A DNA stretch of 22,259 nucleotides, taken from the NCBI GenBank assembly GCA_002505405.1, contig DAVD01000019.1:60709-82967 (forward strand), written 5' to 3'. The notes under the pieces are model-generated. The model ran no database searches. It worked only from the letters and a program-made list of their open reading frames with translations, and had not been told where the DNA came from. This document shows positions 1 through 6,727 of this stretch, piece by piece. Position numbers and translations under genes: made by a program. The stretch is from Candidatus Poseidonia alphae (GTDB taxonomy: Archaea > Thermoplasmatota > Poseidoniia > Poseidoniales > Poseidoniaceae). Position 1 is the stretch's first letter; every line of letters begins with the position of its first letter.

Positions 1-1
1 A

Positions 2-883
2 ACCGACATGGGCTGGTATCACTTCCGTATCAAAGTTGATAACTCGTTTTCGGACGGCCCTGGAAAGATTGTTATGAACATTCGAGATGTTGACCGACTG
101 CCAACCTCCCTCACCGTTGATATGATGTTCCAACATGCACCAACCTTACTCGGAGAATTCAATTCGTCGGCCGCATTACCTGGCGAGGACATCCAAGTTA
201 CGTTGCCGGTTGGAGACGAAGACGGCTTGCATACGGTCATTTGTTCGTTTACCATCCATGACCCGTCGGGGGCATTGCTCACGCAATCTGCTACGATGGC
301 GGGTGAAGAGATGAACTATGAAGCAGAATTGAACTGGATGTACCCCATACCGGGATCACTAGCAAATCAAACGCTTAGCTTGGAGGTAGGTTGCCTCGAT
401 GAGCAAGGCATCCGCGTTACGCAAACTGCAAACATCACCGTAGGCCCGCAGGAAGCTTGCCCCAATTGTTCATCTACCGATTCAACTCGAGGAGATGCAG
501 CAGACCAGAATGATACCCTTTCGGGTACAGCAATTGCTTCTCTTGGTTTGTTGGCTCTTATGATCATACTCGGAGCAATCGGGTTTGCGGTCAAAACAAA
601 CAAAAAATCAACTGAAGAGATGGATTGGACCGTTGAGGAAAATACCGGTCACGACCTTGAATCCATGTTTAACAACGACGATCTCATGGAACAGCAAGAG
701 CCTGAACCTTCACAAGAAGAAGGCGCAGAGCACGACTTCATTCCGGATGGTTGGACAGAAGAGCAGTATCTTCAGTGGCTCGATGGACCTGCGCCAGAAG
801 GATGGGGAGTGGAGCAATGGACCGACTATGTCGTCGAACATAAGGCCAAATTAGACCTCCATGAAATAGTAACGGAAGGATGA
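2..883 (+). CDS. Surface protein with one C-terminal membrane anchor, 5' end outside window
   Basis: The frame is open to the window edge, so the gene probably begins upstream; the first in-window ATG is at 8 and residues are numbered from it. Residues 1-145 are beta-rich with repeated strands of Ig-like character and should lie outside the cell. Residues 151-154 form a CPNC pair just before a Ser/Thr/Asp-rich linker. A hydrophobic segment at about 173-195 is the single membrane span, followed by Lys/Asn, so the tail is cytoplasmic. The tail is acidic and ends with two related Trp motifs, GWTEEQYLQWL near 248 and GWGVEQWTDYV near 265. No enzyme motif is visible. This architecture resembles the many anchored surface proteins of marine euryarchaea; substrate and partner are unknown. 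The next gene follows after a short gap on the same strand. Confidence 0.85.
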   Translation, partial: TDMGWYHFRIKVDNSFSDGPGKIVMNIRDVDRLPTSLTVDMMFQHAPTLLGEFNSSAALPGEDIQVTLPVGDEDGLHTVICSFTIHDPSGALLTQSATMAGEEMNYEAELNWMYPIPGSLANQTLSLEVGCLDEQGIRVTQTANITVGPQEACPNCSSTDSTRGDAADQNDTLSGTAIASLGLLALMIILGAIGFAVKTNKKSTEEMDWTVEENTGHDLESMFNNDDLMEQQEPEPSQEEGAEHDFIPDGWTEEQYLQWLDGPAPEGWGVEQWTDYVVEHKAKLDLHEIVTEG

Positions 884-916
884 TGAAGACGAACAGCGCC
901 CCTTGACTTGAGCAGC

Positions 917-1150
917 ATGGCCGTCGGATACGTATTGATTAATGTCCAACCTGGTACCGAACAAAGCGTGTACGAGTTGATGAAAGCCCTTCCTCATGTT
1001 GACGATGCTACGGTGTTGTTTGGAGACCATGATTTAATTGTCAAGCTCATAGCTGATGACCTCGCTACCATTGCAAAAGCAGTTGTTGAGCATATTCGTC
1101 AAGTCCCTGGGGTCATTGACACAAAAACTCTCGCTGGCGCAGAGTTCTAA
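917..1150 (+). CDS. Stand-alone Lrp/AsnC ligand-binding (RAM) domain protein
   Basis: This protein of about 77 residues matches the RAM/AsnC effector-binding domain: an opening strand of the type VGYVLINVQPG, a helix, a GDHDLIVKL strand pair in the centre, a helix with IRQVPGV, and a final strand ending in TKTL. It lacks the N-terminal helix-turn-helix of full Lrp proteins, so it cannot bind DNA by itself in the usual way. Known stand-alone RAM proteins oligomerise and bind amino acids or pair with full-length Lrp members. A TTG at 908 would add three residues, but the ATG at 917 fits the usual family start. A full Lrp/AsnC regulator lies at 9679, but nothing in the sequence links the two. 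Confidence 0.87.
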   Translation: MAVGYVLINVQPGTEQSVYELMKALPHVDDATVLFGDHDLIVKLIADDLATIAKAVVEHIRQVPGVIDTKTLAGAEF

Positions 1151-1255
1151 AATTTAGTGATTGAGAAACCGCTCCACTGAGGGGTTATTCTTCGAAATAG
1201 CGGCTCGGAAAGGGGTACTGAACTCCATATGTGGCGCAGTCTTGCCTTTTTTCGG

Positions 1256-1297
1256 GAAAAGTATTATATGCTCGTTGAGGTAAGGCGTTACCGGAGG
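1256..1297 (+). promoter_or_regulatory. Probable archaeal promoter and ribosome binding site of the MC1 gene
   Basis: A purine-rich BRE-like stretch (GAAAA, 1256-1260) runs into an AT-rich TATA-like element (TATTATAT, 1262-1269). Archaeal transcription usually starts about 25 bases downstream, near 1290, just before a strong Shine-Dalgarno GGAGG at 1293-1297 and the ATG at 1306. The spacing fits a short leader. The call is by pattern only. Confidence 0.5.
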
Positions 1298-1305
1298 AAA
1301 TCCAA

Positions 1306-1572
1306 ATGTCAGACGGAAAAAAATACTTCGTTCTCATGGAGAATGGAAAAGATACGAGCCAGGTTTTTGCGAGCAAACAACCCCGCGGTGCGGCCCTTAA
1401 GGCTGCAACACGCGGACACGAACAAATCCGCCTACGAGAGCGTGGCACCAAGCGTGTCCACGTCTTCACAGGCAGCATCAGTATGGTTGACAAGCCAGCA
1501 GGCGGACCAGACTGGCTCCCAGACAAGATCAAGAAGGCCAACGTCAAGAAGCAAGGCATCGAGCACCTTTGA
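1306..1572 (+). CDS. MC1-family non-histone chromosomal protein
   Basis: The 88-residue protein follows the MC1 fold closely: an opening strand (KKYFVLMENGKDTSQVF), the KQPRGAALKAATRG helix, the conserved RLRERGTKRVHVF strand segment, and a C-terminal part with P-x-W-L-P-D-K-I and a basic end. MC1 is a small monomeric protein first known from Methanosarcina and haloarchaea that binds and sharply bends DNA and can take the place of histones as an architectural protein. The length is close to the family norm of about 90. The start is fixed by the GGAGG motif eight bases before the ATG. It lies about 240 bases upstream of the tyrosine recombinase and 1.5 kb from a second putative DNA-packaging protein on the other strand (3129-3602). 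Confidence 0.9.
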   Translation: MSDGKKYFVLMENGKDTSQVFASKQPRGAALKAATRGHEQIRLRERGTKRVHVFTGSISMVDKPAGGPDWLPDKIKKANVKKQGIEHL

Positions 1573-1589
1573 GTGCCCCGAGCCCTTCT

Positions 1590-1753
1590 TTACAGCCATC
1601 CAGCTTGAACCATCAAGTTGAACAGCGCCCCCATCTGCTCTTCGGCGCAAATGCGGGCCTCAAACTCTTCTTTACTCGGCTTTACCAGCGTTAGCCACGA
1701 AACCAGGGCTCGCTCGCCAGCATGACGATGGCTTCATAAACACGGTTTGTCAT
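1590..1753 (-). pseudogene. Possible small frameshifted gene in the MC1-recombinase gap
   Basis: On the minus strand a GGAGG motif (about 1765) precedes an ATG at 1753 that opens MTNRVYEAIVMLASEPWFRG and then stops at 1693-1691. A -1 shift near the stop joins it to a second open frame running WLTLVKPSKEEFEARICAEE and ending in MVQAGWL at a TAA at 1592-1590. Joined, it would give a helical protein of about 55 residues. The two halves look coherent, which suggests a decayed gene, a base error, or recoding. No family was recognised. The alternative is that both frames are chance; protein-like composition is the only support. Confidence 0.25.
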
Positions 1754-1785
1754 TCCCTAACGTCCTCCGGGACATGGGATGCACA

Positions 1786-1799
1786 CTCGCTTCGGCGAG
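1786..1799 (+). promoter_or_regulatory. UUCG-capped hairpin before the recombinase start
   Basis: CTCGC (1786-1790) and GCGAG (1795-1799) form a perfect 5-bp stem closed by TTCG, a tetraloop that is very stable in RNA. It ends just as the GGCGGTGA ribosome-binding-like sequence begins (about 1801-1808). If the recombinase mRNA has a leader, this hairpin would stand immediately before the ribosome binding site and could limit translation. It is also possible that it is only chance or a site recognised as DNA. Confidence 0.35.
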
Positions 1800-1813
1800 A
1801 GGCGGTGACGCCA

Positions 1814-2908
1814 ATGAATGAACGTGAAACGCGAACGCCACAACCAAAGGCCATGAAGCCAAGCCAGCAGCGCTTGGTTGAGGAAGATTTGAAGCTTCCA
1901 GCGCGCCTTACGCATCTTCGTCATCTCCCTTGGGCAGAATGTTACAAACGACAATTGCACGCTGAAAATAAGTCACTAAATACGCAGAAGTCCTACTTTT
2001 ATGGACTTCGCAGTCTCGTTGAAACCACGTTGCATCGAGAACAAGTTCTGAGTGAATCTGAATACGAATCACTGAGCATTGAATCCCTTGCACAACGAAT
2101 GGAACCAATGAACGGACGGATTGACCTCTGGGCCCACTCCATCGCTGGGCTTCGGCCAACGACGTACAATGCAAGACTTGCTGCAGCCCGCCATCTTCTC
2201 CGATGGTTGGGACTCATTTGGCCTGAGCATCTCCAACGCGCACGAACTGGAAAGCGCCTACCAAGAACCCTTACTCGTCGGGAACTGACGACCGTATTGG
2301 AAACCGCCTCTGTGAGTGAAAACCCTGCAACTGCGTTTCTTGTGACCATGATGCTGGATACCGGAATGCGAGTCAGCGAAGTATGCGGCCTCAACCTTGA
2401 TGACATCGACGTGGATGATGCGTCGGCCCTTGTATGCGGAGGGAAGGGAGATAAAGACCGATTGGTATTGTTCACTGAGCGAACCCTTGAGCGGCTTCAA
2501 GCATGGTTACCCATCCGAACCGCACTGGTCGATGAATCTGAAGGCGCATGTTTGGTCAACCGGCATGGGCGTCGTCTGCAACCCCGCAGTGTTCAACGAA
2601 TGATGGATGCATTAGGTGAACAAGCAGGCCTACCCAAGGGAAAGTTAACGCCGCATGTACTTCGTCATAACTTCGCAACAGGTTTACTTGAACGAGGGGC
2701 AGATTTAGTCACCATTCAACGCCTGATGGGCCACGCAACGATCGCAACTACTCGCGTTTACCTTGAGATCTCAGACCAAACGCTCAGAGAAGTGTATCAC
2801 CGAGCCCAAGCACTACGAGAAAACATGGGTCAACCCGAGCGGATTGAGGAACAAATGGTCGATACAACGCCTTCTACAAGTGCAAGTGGAATTGAAACCG
2901 AACTATGA
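1814..2908 (+). CDS. Tyrosine recombinase (XerA/XerD-like integrase)
   Basis: The protein of about 364 residues has the two-domain layout of tyrosine recombinases: an N-terminal SAM-like core-binding domain (roughly residues 35-140, with the LNTQKSYFYGLRSLVE helix) and a C-terminal catalytic domain. All active-site residues can be placed (numbered from GTG 1805; subtract three for ATG 1814): Arg189 in TGMRVSEVCGL, Lys214 in the GGKGDKDR turn, His284 and Arg287 in HVLRH, His310 in LMGHATIATT and the nucleophile Tyr319 in VYLEIS. It should therefore cut and rejoin DNA. ATG 1814 is preferred because GGCGGTGA lies five bases upstream; GTG 1805 overlaps that motif. The protein is longer than typical XerA (about 290) because of a leader and a C-terminal tail of about 40 residues. 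No other phage or plasmid genes lie beside it, so a housekeeping Xer role or a relic of integration are both possible. Confidence 0.92.
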   Translation: MNERETRTPQPKAMKPSQQRLVEEDLKLPARLTHLRHLPWAECYKRQLHAENKSLNTQKSYFYGLRSLVETTLHREQVLSESEYESLSIESLAQRMEPMNGRIDLWAHSIAGLRPTTYNARLAAARHLLRWLGLIWPEHLQRARTGKRLPRTLTRRELTTVLETASVSENPATAFLVTMMLDTGMRVSEVCGLNLDDIDVDDASALVCGGKGDKDRLVLFTERTLERLQAWLPIRTALVDESEGACLVNRHGRRLQPRSVQRMMDALGEQAGLPKGKLTPHVLRHNFATGLLERGADLVTIQRLMGHATIATTRVYLEISDQTLREVYHRAQALRENMGQPERIEEQMVDTTPSTSASGIETEL

Positions 2909-3085
2909 GGTTGATTTTTTCCGTTTCGATATTTGTGCAGGCCCTGTCCATGCACGAGTCGGTTGAATCGTTTGGCCATGATGTCCTGTGATGGGGCAAA
3001 ACTTTCCTGAGCGGCATCGCGAACAGTTTTCCTTCGAAGGCATCTCAACGGTCTTTCTTAGACGGCCGTATTTCCTCCGGGGCAT
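2903..3085 (-). CDS. Possible small basic Cys/His protein
   Basis: A 60-codon frame lies downstream of, and in the same direction as, the HhH protein at 3129-3602, with a 43-base gap. It opens MPRRKYGRLRKTVEMPSKEN and contains a CSRCRSGKFCPITGHH cluster, which could be a small metal site (C-x2-C-x5-C-x4-HH), and a very basic end. Its stop overlaps the last bases of the recombinase gene on the other strand. No ribosome binding site precedes the ATG; a GGAGGAAA lies inside codons 3-6. Another minus frame overlaps this region, so the evidence is composition only. No family recognised. Confidence 0.25.
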   Translation of the reverse strand: MPRRKYGRLRKTVEMPSKENCSRCRSGKFCPITGHHGQTIQPTRAWTGPAQISKRKKSTS

Positions 3086-3128
3086 GATAAGACTTCAACC
3101 GTGAAGGTCTTCAAAGGTAGCGGTGAAT

Positions 3129-3602
3129 TCACTTCTTTTTGAACCAAGGCATGTCCTTTACAGACCGTGGCACCTTGATCGTTGGACCTTTACGGTCAGA
3201 TTCAGTTTTGGTCTTGAGGGAGGAAACTGCTTTGGTCTTCTCCACGACACCTTCAGCGACATCTTGAGATTTCTTCATGACCTTTTGTGTGCTCTTCTTT
3301 GCCTTACTAGCGGCATTAGTGGCTTTTTTCTTAGCAGCGGAGGCCGCCTTTTTGGTACTGCCCTCCACTGAATCTTTAACCTTCGTTGCAGATTCTTTAA
3401 CTTTGGTTGCAGCCTTTGCAGCAGCGAGGGTTTTTTTGGCGACGGCCACCGAAAGTCCCGCCTTTTGCAGAGATTTGGGGGTTGATTTAGCCAGTTTGGC
3501 TATTGAATCAATTTTTGCTGATGCTAATTTCTTGGCTGTTGCTGCTCCGACTCCAGGGAGCGAAGTCAAATCTTTGGGGGATGAAGGGGCTTTGGCTGCC
3601 AT
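3129..3602 (-). CDS. Helix-hairpin-helix protein with histone-H1-like Lys/Ala tail
   Basis: Residues 11-55 form a helix-hairpin-helix module of the RadA/topoisomerase type, with LTSLPGVGAATAKKLASAKI as the first hairpin and a second, weaker one around STPKSLQKAGLSVAVAKKTL. From residue 60 to about 125 the chain is almost entirely Lys, Ala, Ser, Thr and Val in AAKKK-like repeats, like the tail of linker histone H1 or bacterial HU/HC1-type tails. The last residues, KVPRSVKDMPWFKKK, differ in composition and may be a conserved terminal motif. HhH modules bind the DNA backbone without sequence specificity, so a DNA-compacting or nucleoid role is inferred. It is transcribed divergently from the gene at 3708; an AGGAGG on its strand lies about 40 bases before the ATG, too far to serve it directly. 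Confidence 0.87.
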   Translation of the reverse strand: MAAKAPSSPKDLTSLPGVGAATAKKLASAKIDSIAKLAKSTPKSLQKAGLSVAVAKKTLAAAKAATKVKESATKVKDSVEGSTKKAASAAKKKATNAASKAKKSTQKVMKKSQDVAEGVVEKTKAVSSLKTKTESDRKGPTIKVPRSVKDMPWFKKK

Positions 3603-3707
3603 TATACCACTGCTCTACTCTTCCTTGACGCCGGACTTCAACCTTCCTCCTGTTGCGGCTGAACCACAAAGCGGTTTCTTCATGGCAATGAACCTCTTGG
3701 TTTGGGC

Positions 3708-4598
3708 ATGGCGGAGACAACATTAGATCCCGCCAAGAGCGTCCTCATCGCCCAAGTCAAGCAGGCTGAAGCAAGCCATCGAATGGACGTGAGTAGCGCA
3801 CTGCTCCGCAGTAAACACTTCAACGCGCCCCACAAGGTCGTGTATCTTGGAAACATAGCCACGACCTTGCTTGCACAATTACCTCATCCAGAAACTCCGG
3901 AAATGATAGAATCTCCCGGGTTTAACGAACAACGATGGATACTTGCCACTCGAAGTGGAGACATCACGGTACGCATTGCTTCACGGAGTTATTGGGCCTT
4001 TGGTTTGTTCAATTCCGGCTATCTCAACGTCATCACACTTACCGGCCCGGTGCGTGAACGGGCAAGAATCGTGTTTGACACCATGAGTGCTCTGAGCCAC
4101 AAGGCGTGGGAATTTTCACACCCCAGAAGTGCTCAGAAATGGCTCTCTCGTCATGGTGAAGGTCAAACCAACAAAGAAAACGAACGCCAATGGTTGGGTC
4201 ACAGAAGCAGAGCAAAAGCGGATTTGCAAGAGCAAATCGATCGCCTCAAGCAGCGTTGTGATGTTGTCCTTGGTCAGATAGAAGGCAAGAGCTTGGATGC
4301 TCTTCGCACCCACATCGAACATGAATTCCACATGGCTAAAGAAGCCCTACACGATGAAAATGCGCCCGGATTAGAACGAGCTCTTGCTCGAGTTGAAGCC
4401 GAATTGATTGCGATGGACCCCCGCGCATCCCCGATAGCCATTGATGCTCCTGCCGAAATTCTAGGGTCCCCGGATGATATTTTGGATGTCGATGAACCAT
4501 CTCCCATGGATAAAATGGGGCGCATTGTTCCGGTTGAGCCCTCTTTAGAAGAGGTCCCCTTTGTGGATTTGACCTCCCCTCAACATGAAGAGGAATGA
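3708..4598 (+). CDS. Conserved-looking protein of unknown function with coiled coil and acidic tail
   Basis: Not recognised. ATG 3708 is preferred over TTG 3702. The 296 residues fall into three parts. Residues 1-145 look globular, with mixed strands around RWILATRSGDITVRIASRSY and a helix after LTGPVRERARIVFDTMSAL. Residues about 160-245 are charged helices likely to form a coiled coil (RSRAKADLQEQIDRLKQR and the following helices). The last 60 are acidic, Pro-rich and probably disordered. There is no signal peptide or membrane span, so it should be cytoplasmic. It is followed after 56 bases by the Sec61-beta gene on the same strand. The globular part does not show a nucleotide-binding or catalytic motif. 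Confidence 0.85.
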   Translation: MAETTLDPAKSVLIAQVKQAEASHRMDVSSALLRSKHFNAPHKVVYLGNIATTLLAQLPHPETPEMIESPGFNEQRWILATRSGDITVRIASRSYWAFGLFNSGYLNVITLTGPVRERARIVFDTMSALSHKAWEFSHPRSAQKWLSRHGEGQTNKENERQWLGHRSRAKADLQEQIDRLKQRCDVVLGQIEGKSLDALRTHIEHEFHMAKEALHDENAPGLERALARVEAELIAMDPRASPIAIDAPAEILGSPDDILDVDEPSPMDKMGRIVPVEPSLEEVPFVDLTSPQHEEE

Positions 4599-4654
4599 GT
4601 GAGATCGCCGCGTCGCGTTGATAAGGGGGAGGTTTCTCGCCACAAACGGTCGCC

Positions 4655-4852
4655 ATGGCAACGAAGAAAAAGAAGAACGACGGCAGCGGTATTCAACAAG
4701 CTGCTGGATTGATTCGTTATTTCGACGAAGAATCGGAAGACTCGTGGAAGATTTCTCCCGCCCAAGTCTATCTTGCCTGCATCGGTCTTGGTGGATTCTT
4801 TTACCTCGTCAATCAAGGTGTCGTCCAAGCCATTTGGGCCATCTTTTCTTGA
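4655..4852 (+). CDS. Preprotein translocase subunit Sec61-beta (SecG in archaeal naming)
   Basis: The 65-residue protein has the full pattern of archaeal Sec61-beta: a short Lys-rich cytoplasmic start (MATKKKK), the family motif with AAGLIRYFDEESEDSWKISP, and one C-terminal membrane helix at about 42-62. This tail-anchored protein is the small subunit of the SecYE-beta channel that moves proteins across or into the membrane. The length and the order of parts are typical. A GGGGGAGG motif lies about 22 bases upstream, longer than ideal, but the ATG matches the family start. The stop is five bases from the convergent gene that ends at 4858. Confidence 0.9.
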   Translation: MATKKKKNDGSGIQQAAGLIRYFDEESEDSWKISPAQVYLACIGLGGFFYLVNQGVVQAIWAIFS

Positions 4853-4857
4853 TTCGC

Positions 4858-5316
4858 TCAAAGGGGCTGAATCATAACCACACGCTGTTCTAATTCAGCC
4901 ATGCGTTTTGCAACTTCCAAAGCAACGTGAAGGTTTTCTGTTACTCCGAGCGTTTGTTCGCCGTGCTCATCTGCAACAACCAAACGGTGTGTAAGTTGAT
5001 TCAAGGTGGATTGATCGATTCGCTCAAAAATCCAATGTTCGTTTTCAATACGGACCAGTGCAGGAACCTCTACCCAGGGACCCATACCCTTACCGGTTCG
5101 TTGTGCACGAGTGGTCAGCGATTGCAAATCTCGTATGGGCTTCCATACTCGATGTCGCAACGGCATTCTCACTTTTTTGTTCGTTTCTACTCCTGATCGA
5201 AAGGCTCGTGCCATGAGGGTCCCATCCCTAAAGTCCGAAGACTTGTACCGAATCGCTTCTTGTTGCCCTAATAAGAAGCGCGATGGATGCAGCGGCCCGC
5301 GAGCGGTTTTACTCAC
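4858..5316 (-). CDS. Unknown small soluble protein, coupled to the CcmF-like gene
   Basis: Not recognised. The 152-residue protein starts at a GTG whose bases overlap the stop codon of the upstream membrane protein (GTGA), so the two are almost certainly translated from one message. It is basic in the first half (KVRMPLRHRVWKPIRDLQSL) and ends with a strand-helix pattern (HRLVVADEHGEQTLGVTENL, then a helix with EVAKRMAELEQ and a closing strand). There is no signal peptide or membrane span and no Cys or HxxxY heme motif, so it is not a CcmE or CcmH homologue by eye. Its partner's possible heme-lyase role is the only hint of function. Confidence 0.8.
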   Translation of the reverse strand: MSKTARGPLHPSRFLLGQQEAIRYKSSDFRDGTLMARAFRSGVETNKKVRMPLRHRVWKPIRDLQSLTTRAQRTGKGMGPWVEVPALVRIENEHWIFERIDQSTLNQLTHRLVVADEHGEQTLGVTENLHVALEVAKRMAELEQRVVMIQPL

Positions 5317-6656
5317 GGGTTCTGATGAGACCAGCGGTTCATTCCAAGCGTCATAAAGAGAGCATTTGCAATAAGTAGTGCACCAAACAGAATCACCAAC
5401 GTCGCATAGGAGGCAGCAAACATCAATCCCAGAACAACGGGCAGCCCCAGAAATGCTGTCCAGCCGAGAAGGGGTTTGTGAAACAGCTCAAAGGGATGTT
5501 CTTCTAAAATCCAAGGCAAATTAAGGGTGAGGATGCCTGCGGCAAAAACCAAAGGAATCAGCAGCCAAAATGAAACTGAGAACAAGGAGCCTACTGGAAC
5601 GCACAGATACAGAGTAAAACGAAGCCACCACAATTCAGGTCGATGGGCCGAATCGTAGCCCATGGTCGGAAGAAGCATGCTCAATGCACCTGCTAACGCG
5701 ACAAAGGATGTTAGCCGCAAACTGACCAAAATGACTTGCGTCCCGGTTCCAAACAAGGCCACGTGATGAACAGAACCAACGCACACGAGAAAAGACAACG
5801 CCACTACGCTTCCATATCCCCAAGTCATCGAAATACTCTGCCCGTCCCCTTGACCCAATCCCGACTCCATCCAAGCAGCAGGAGCATGAACACAACAAAT
5901 GAGAAGGCTGTAAACGAGAATCATCAACGCAACGGTCTGATTTGAATCATGCATCGGCCGGGCCCACCACTGTTCACTCAAAACCCCGGTTTGTGCTATG
6001 ACGTAACAGGCAATAGGGAGGAGAAGAAGCAATTTGAGAACGGCTCTTCGGAAGAGCAGTGAAGTTGAATCATTGGTCGTAAGAAGGGAAGTAGATGCTA
6101 CGATTTCTCCCGACATGATGAGGAGAAGACAAAAGCAAACAATCGATGCTAGGCTCCACCATGATGCTAACGCAACCGTGGGTGAACTCGGTAATGAAGC
6201 GGGCTCGAAATAGCGTGAGTCCGGAAATAAAAGAACCACGCAAATCAGTATCCACCATCCACTGTGGCGCATCAACCCTTGCTGAACGGCTTGACGATGT
6301 TCATCCCCAACACCCCTTAGGCTGGGCAAGTTTGGGCTCAAAAGGGAGAAGACCATGAGGGACAAAAGTGCTCCTTCTATCGCACCTTGTCCCGTAAACA
6401 TCAGCGTCAATTGGTCTGCTCTCGTAGATGCTGGAGTCAAGATTGTTGCTACTTCAAGGTGGCTAAAGTCCAGAGAAAATATTGCATTTGCTCTGTAAAG
6501 GATCAATCCACCGACCATGGCGGGCGGAGCCCACTTGTAGACAAGCCCCAATACGCCTCGTTCTTCGCACCAAGGCAGAAGGCTGGGGGCAAAACACCAG
6601 AGCATACACCCCCCGAACATCAGAGGCAAATACCAAGGTGCCACGTCTCCGAGCAT
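5313..6656 (-). CDS. Polytopic membrane protein, probable divergent CcmF/CcsA-type heme lyase
   Basis: From ATG 6656 the protein has about 447 residues and roughly 11-13 hydrophobic helices. Several landmarks of CcmF appear in the right order: DFSHLEVA near residue 63, an IEGALLSL stretch near 93 (CcmF has HEGSLLLW), LMRHSGWW near 128 where CcmF has a conserved His (IHPP), a weak WWD-like segment QWWARPMHDSN near 229, and GSVHHVALF near 294 where CcmF has SVHAFA. In the family these His flank a heme and the WWD loop presents it to apocytochrome c. The WWD loop here is poor, so activity is uncertain; a related but repurposed membrane protein is the alternative. An in-frame start at 6776 would run 48 bases into the divergent methyltransferase gene and is less likely. 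It overlaps the next gene by four bases. Confidence 0.72.
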   Translation of the reverse strand: MLGDVAPWYLPLMFGGCMLWCFAPSLLPWCEERGVLGLVYKWAPPAMVGGLILYRANAIFSLDFSHLEVATILTPASTRADQLTLMFTGQGAIEGALLSLMVFSLLSPNLPSLRGVGDEHRQAVQQGLMRHSGWWILICVVLLFPDSRYFEPASLPSSPTVALASWWSLASIVCFCLLLIMSGEIVASTSLLTTNDSTSLLFRRAVLKLLLLLPIACYVIAQTGVLSEQWWARPMHDSNQTVALMILVYSLLICCVHAPAAWMESGLGQGDGQSISMTWGYGSVVALSFLVCVGSVHHVALFGTGTQVILVSLRLTSFVALAGALSMLLPTMGYDSAHRPELWWLRFTLYLCVPVGSLFSVSFWLLIPLVFAAGILTLNLPWILEEHPFELFHKPLLGWTAFLGLPVVLGLMFAASYATLVILFGALLIANALFMTLGMNRWSHQNP

Positions 6657-6727
6657 GTGTTCCAACAGAAGCCGGCACTCTTTGTACGTGGCGGAAGGCC
6701 CAAAGAGAAGAGGCCGGAGGGATAAGC

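Noticed and set aside
3277..3726. 149-codon plus frame opposite the HhH protein
   Set aside because: It is the hydrophobic mirror (Ala/Phe/Leu) of the Lys/Ala tail; no start signal.
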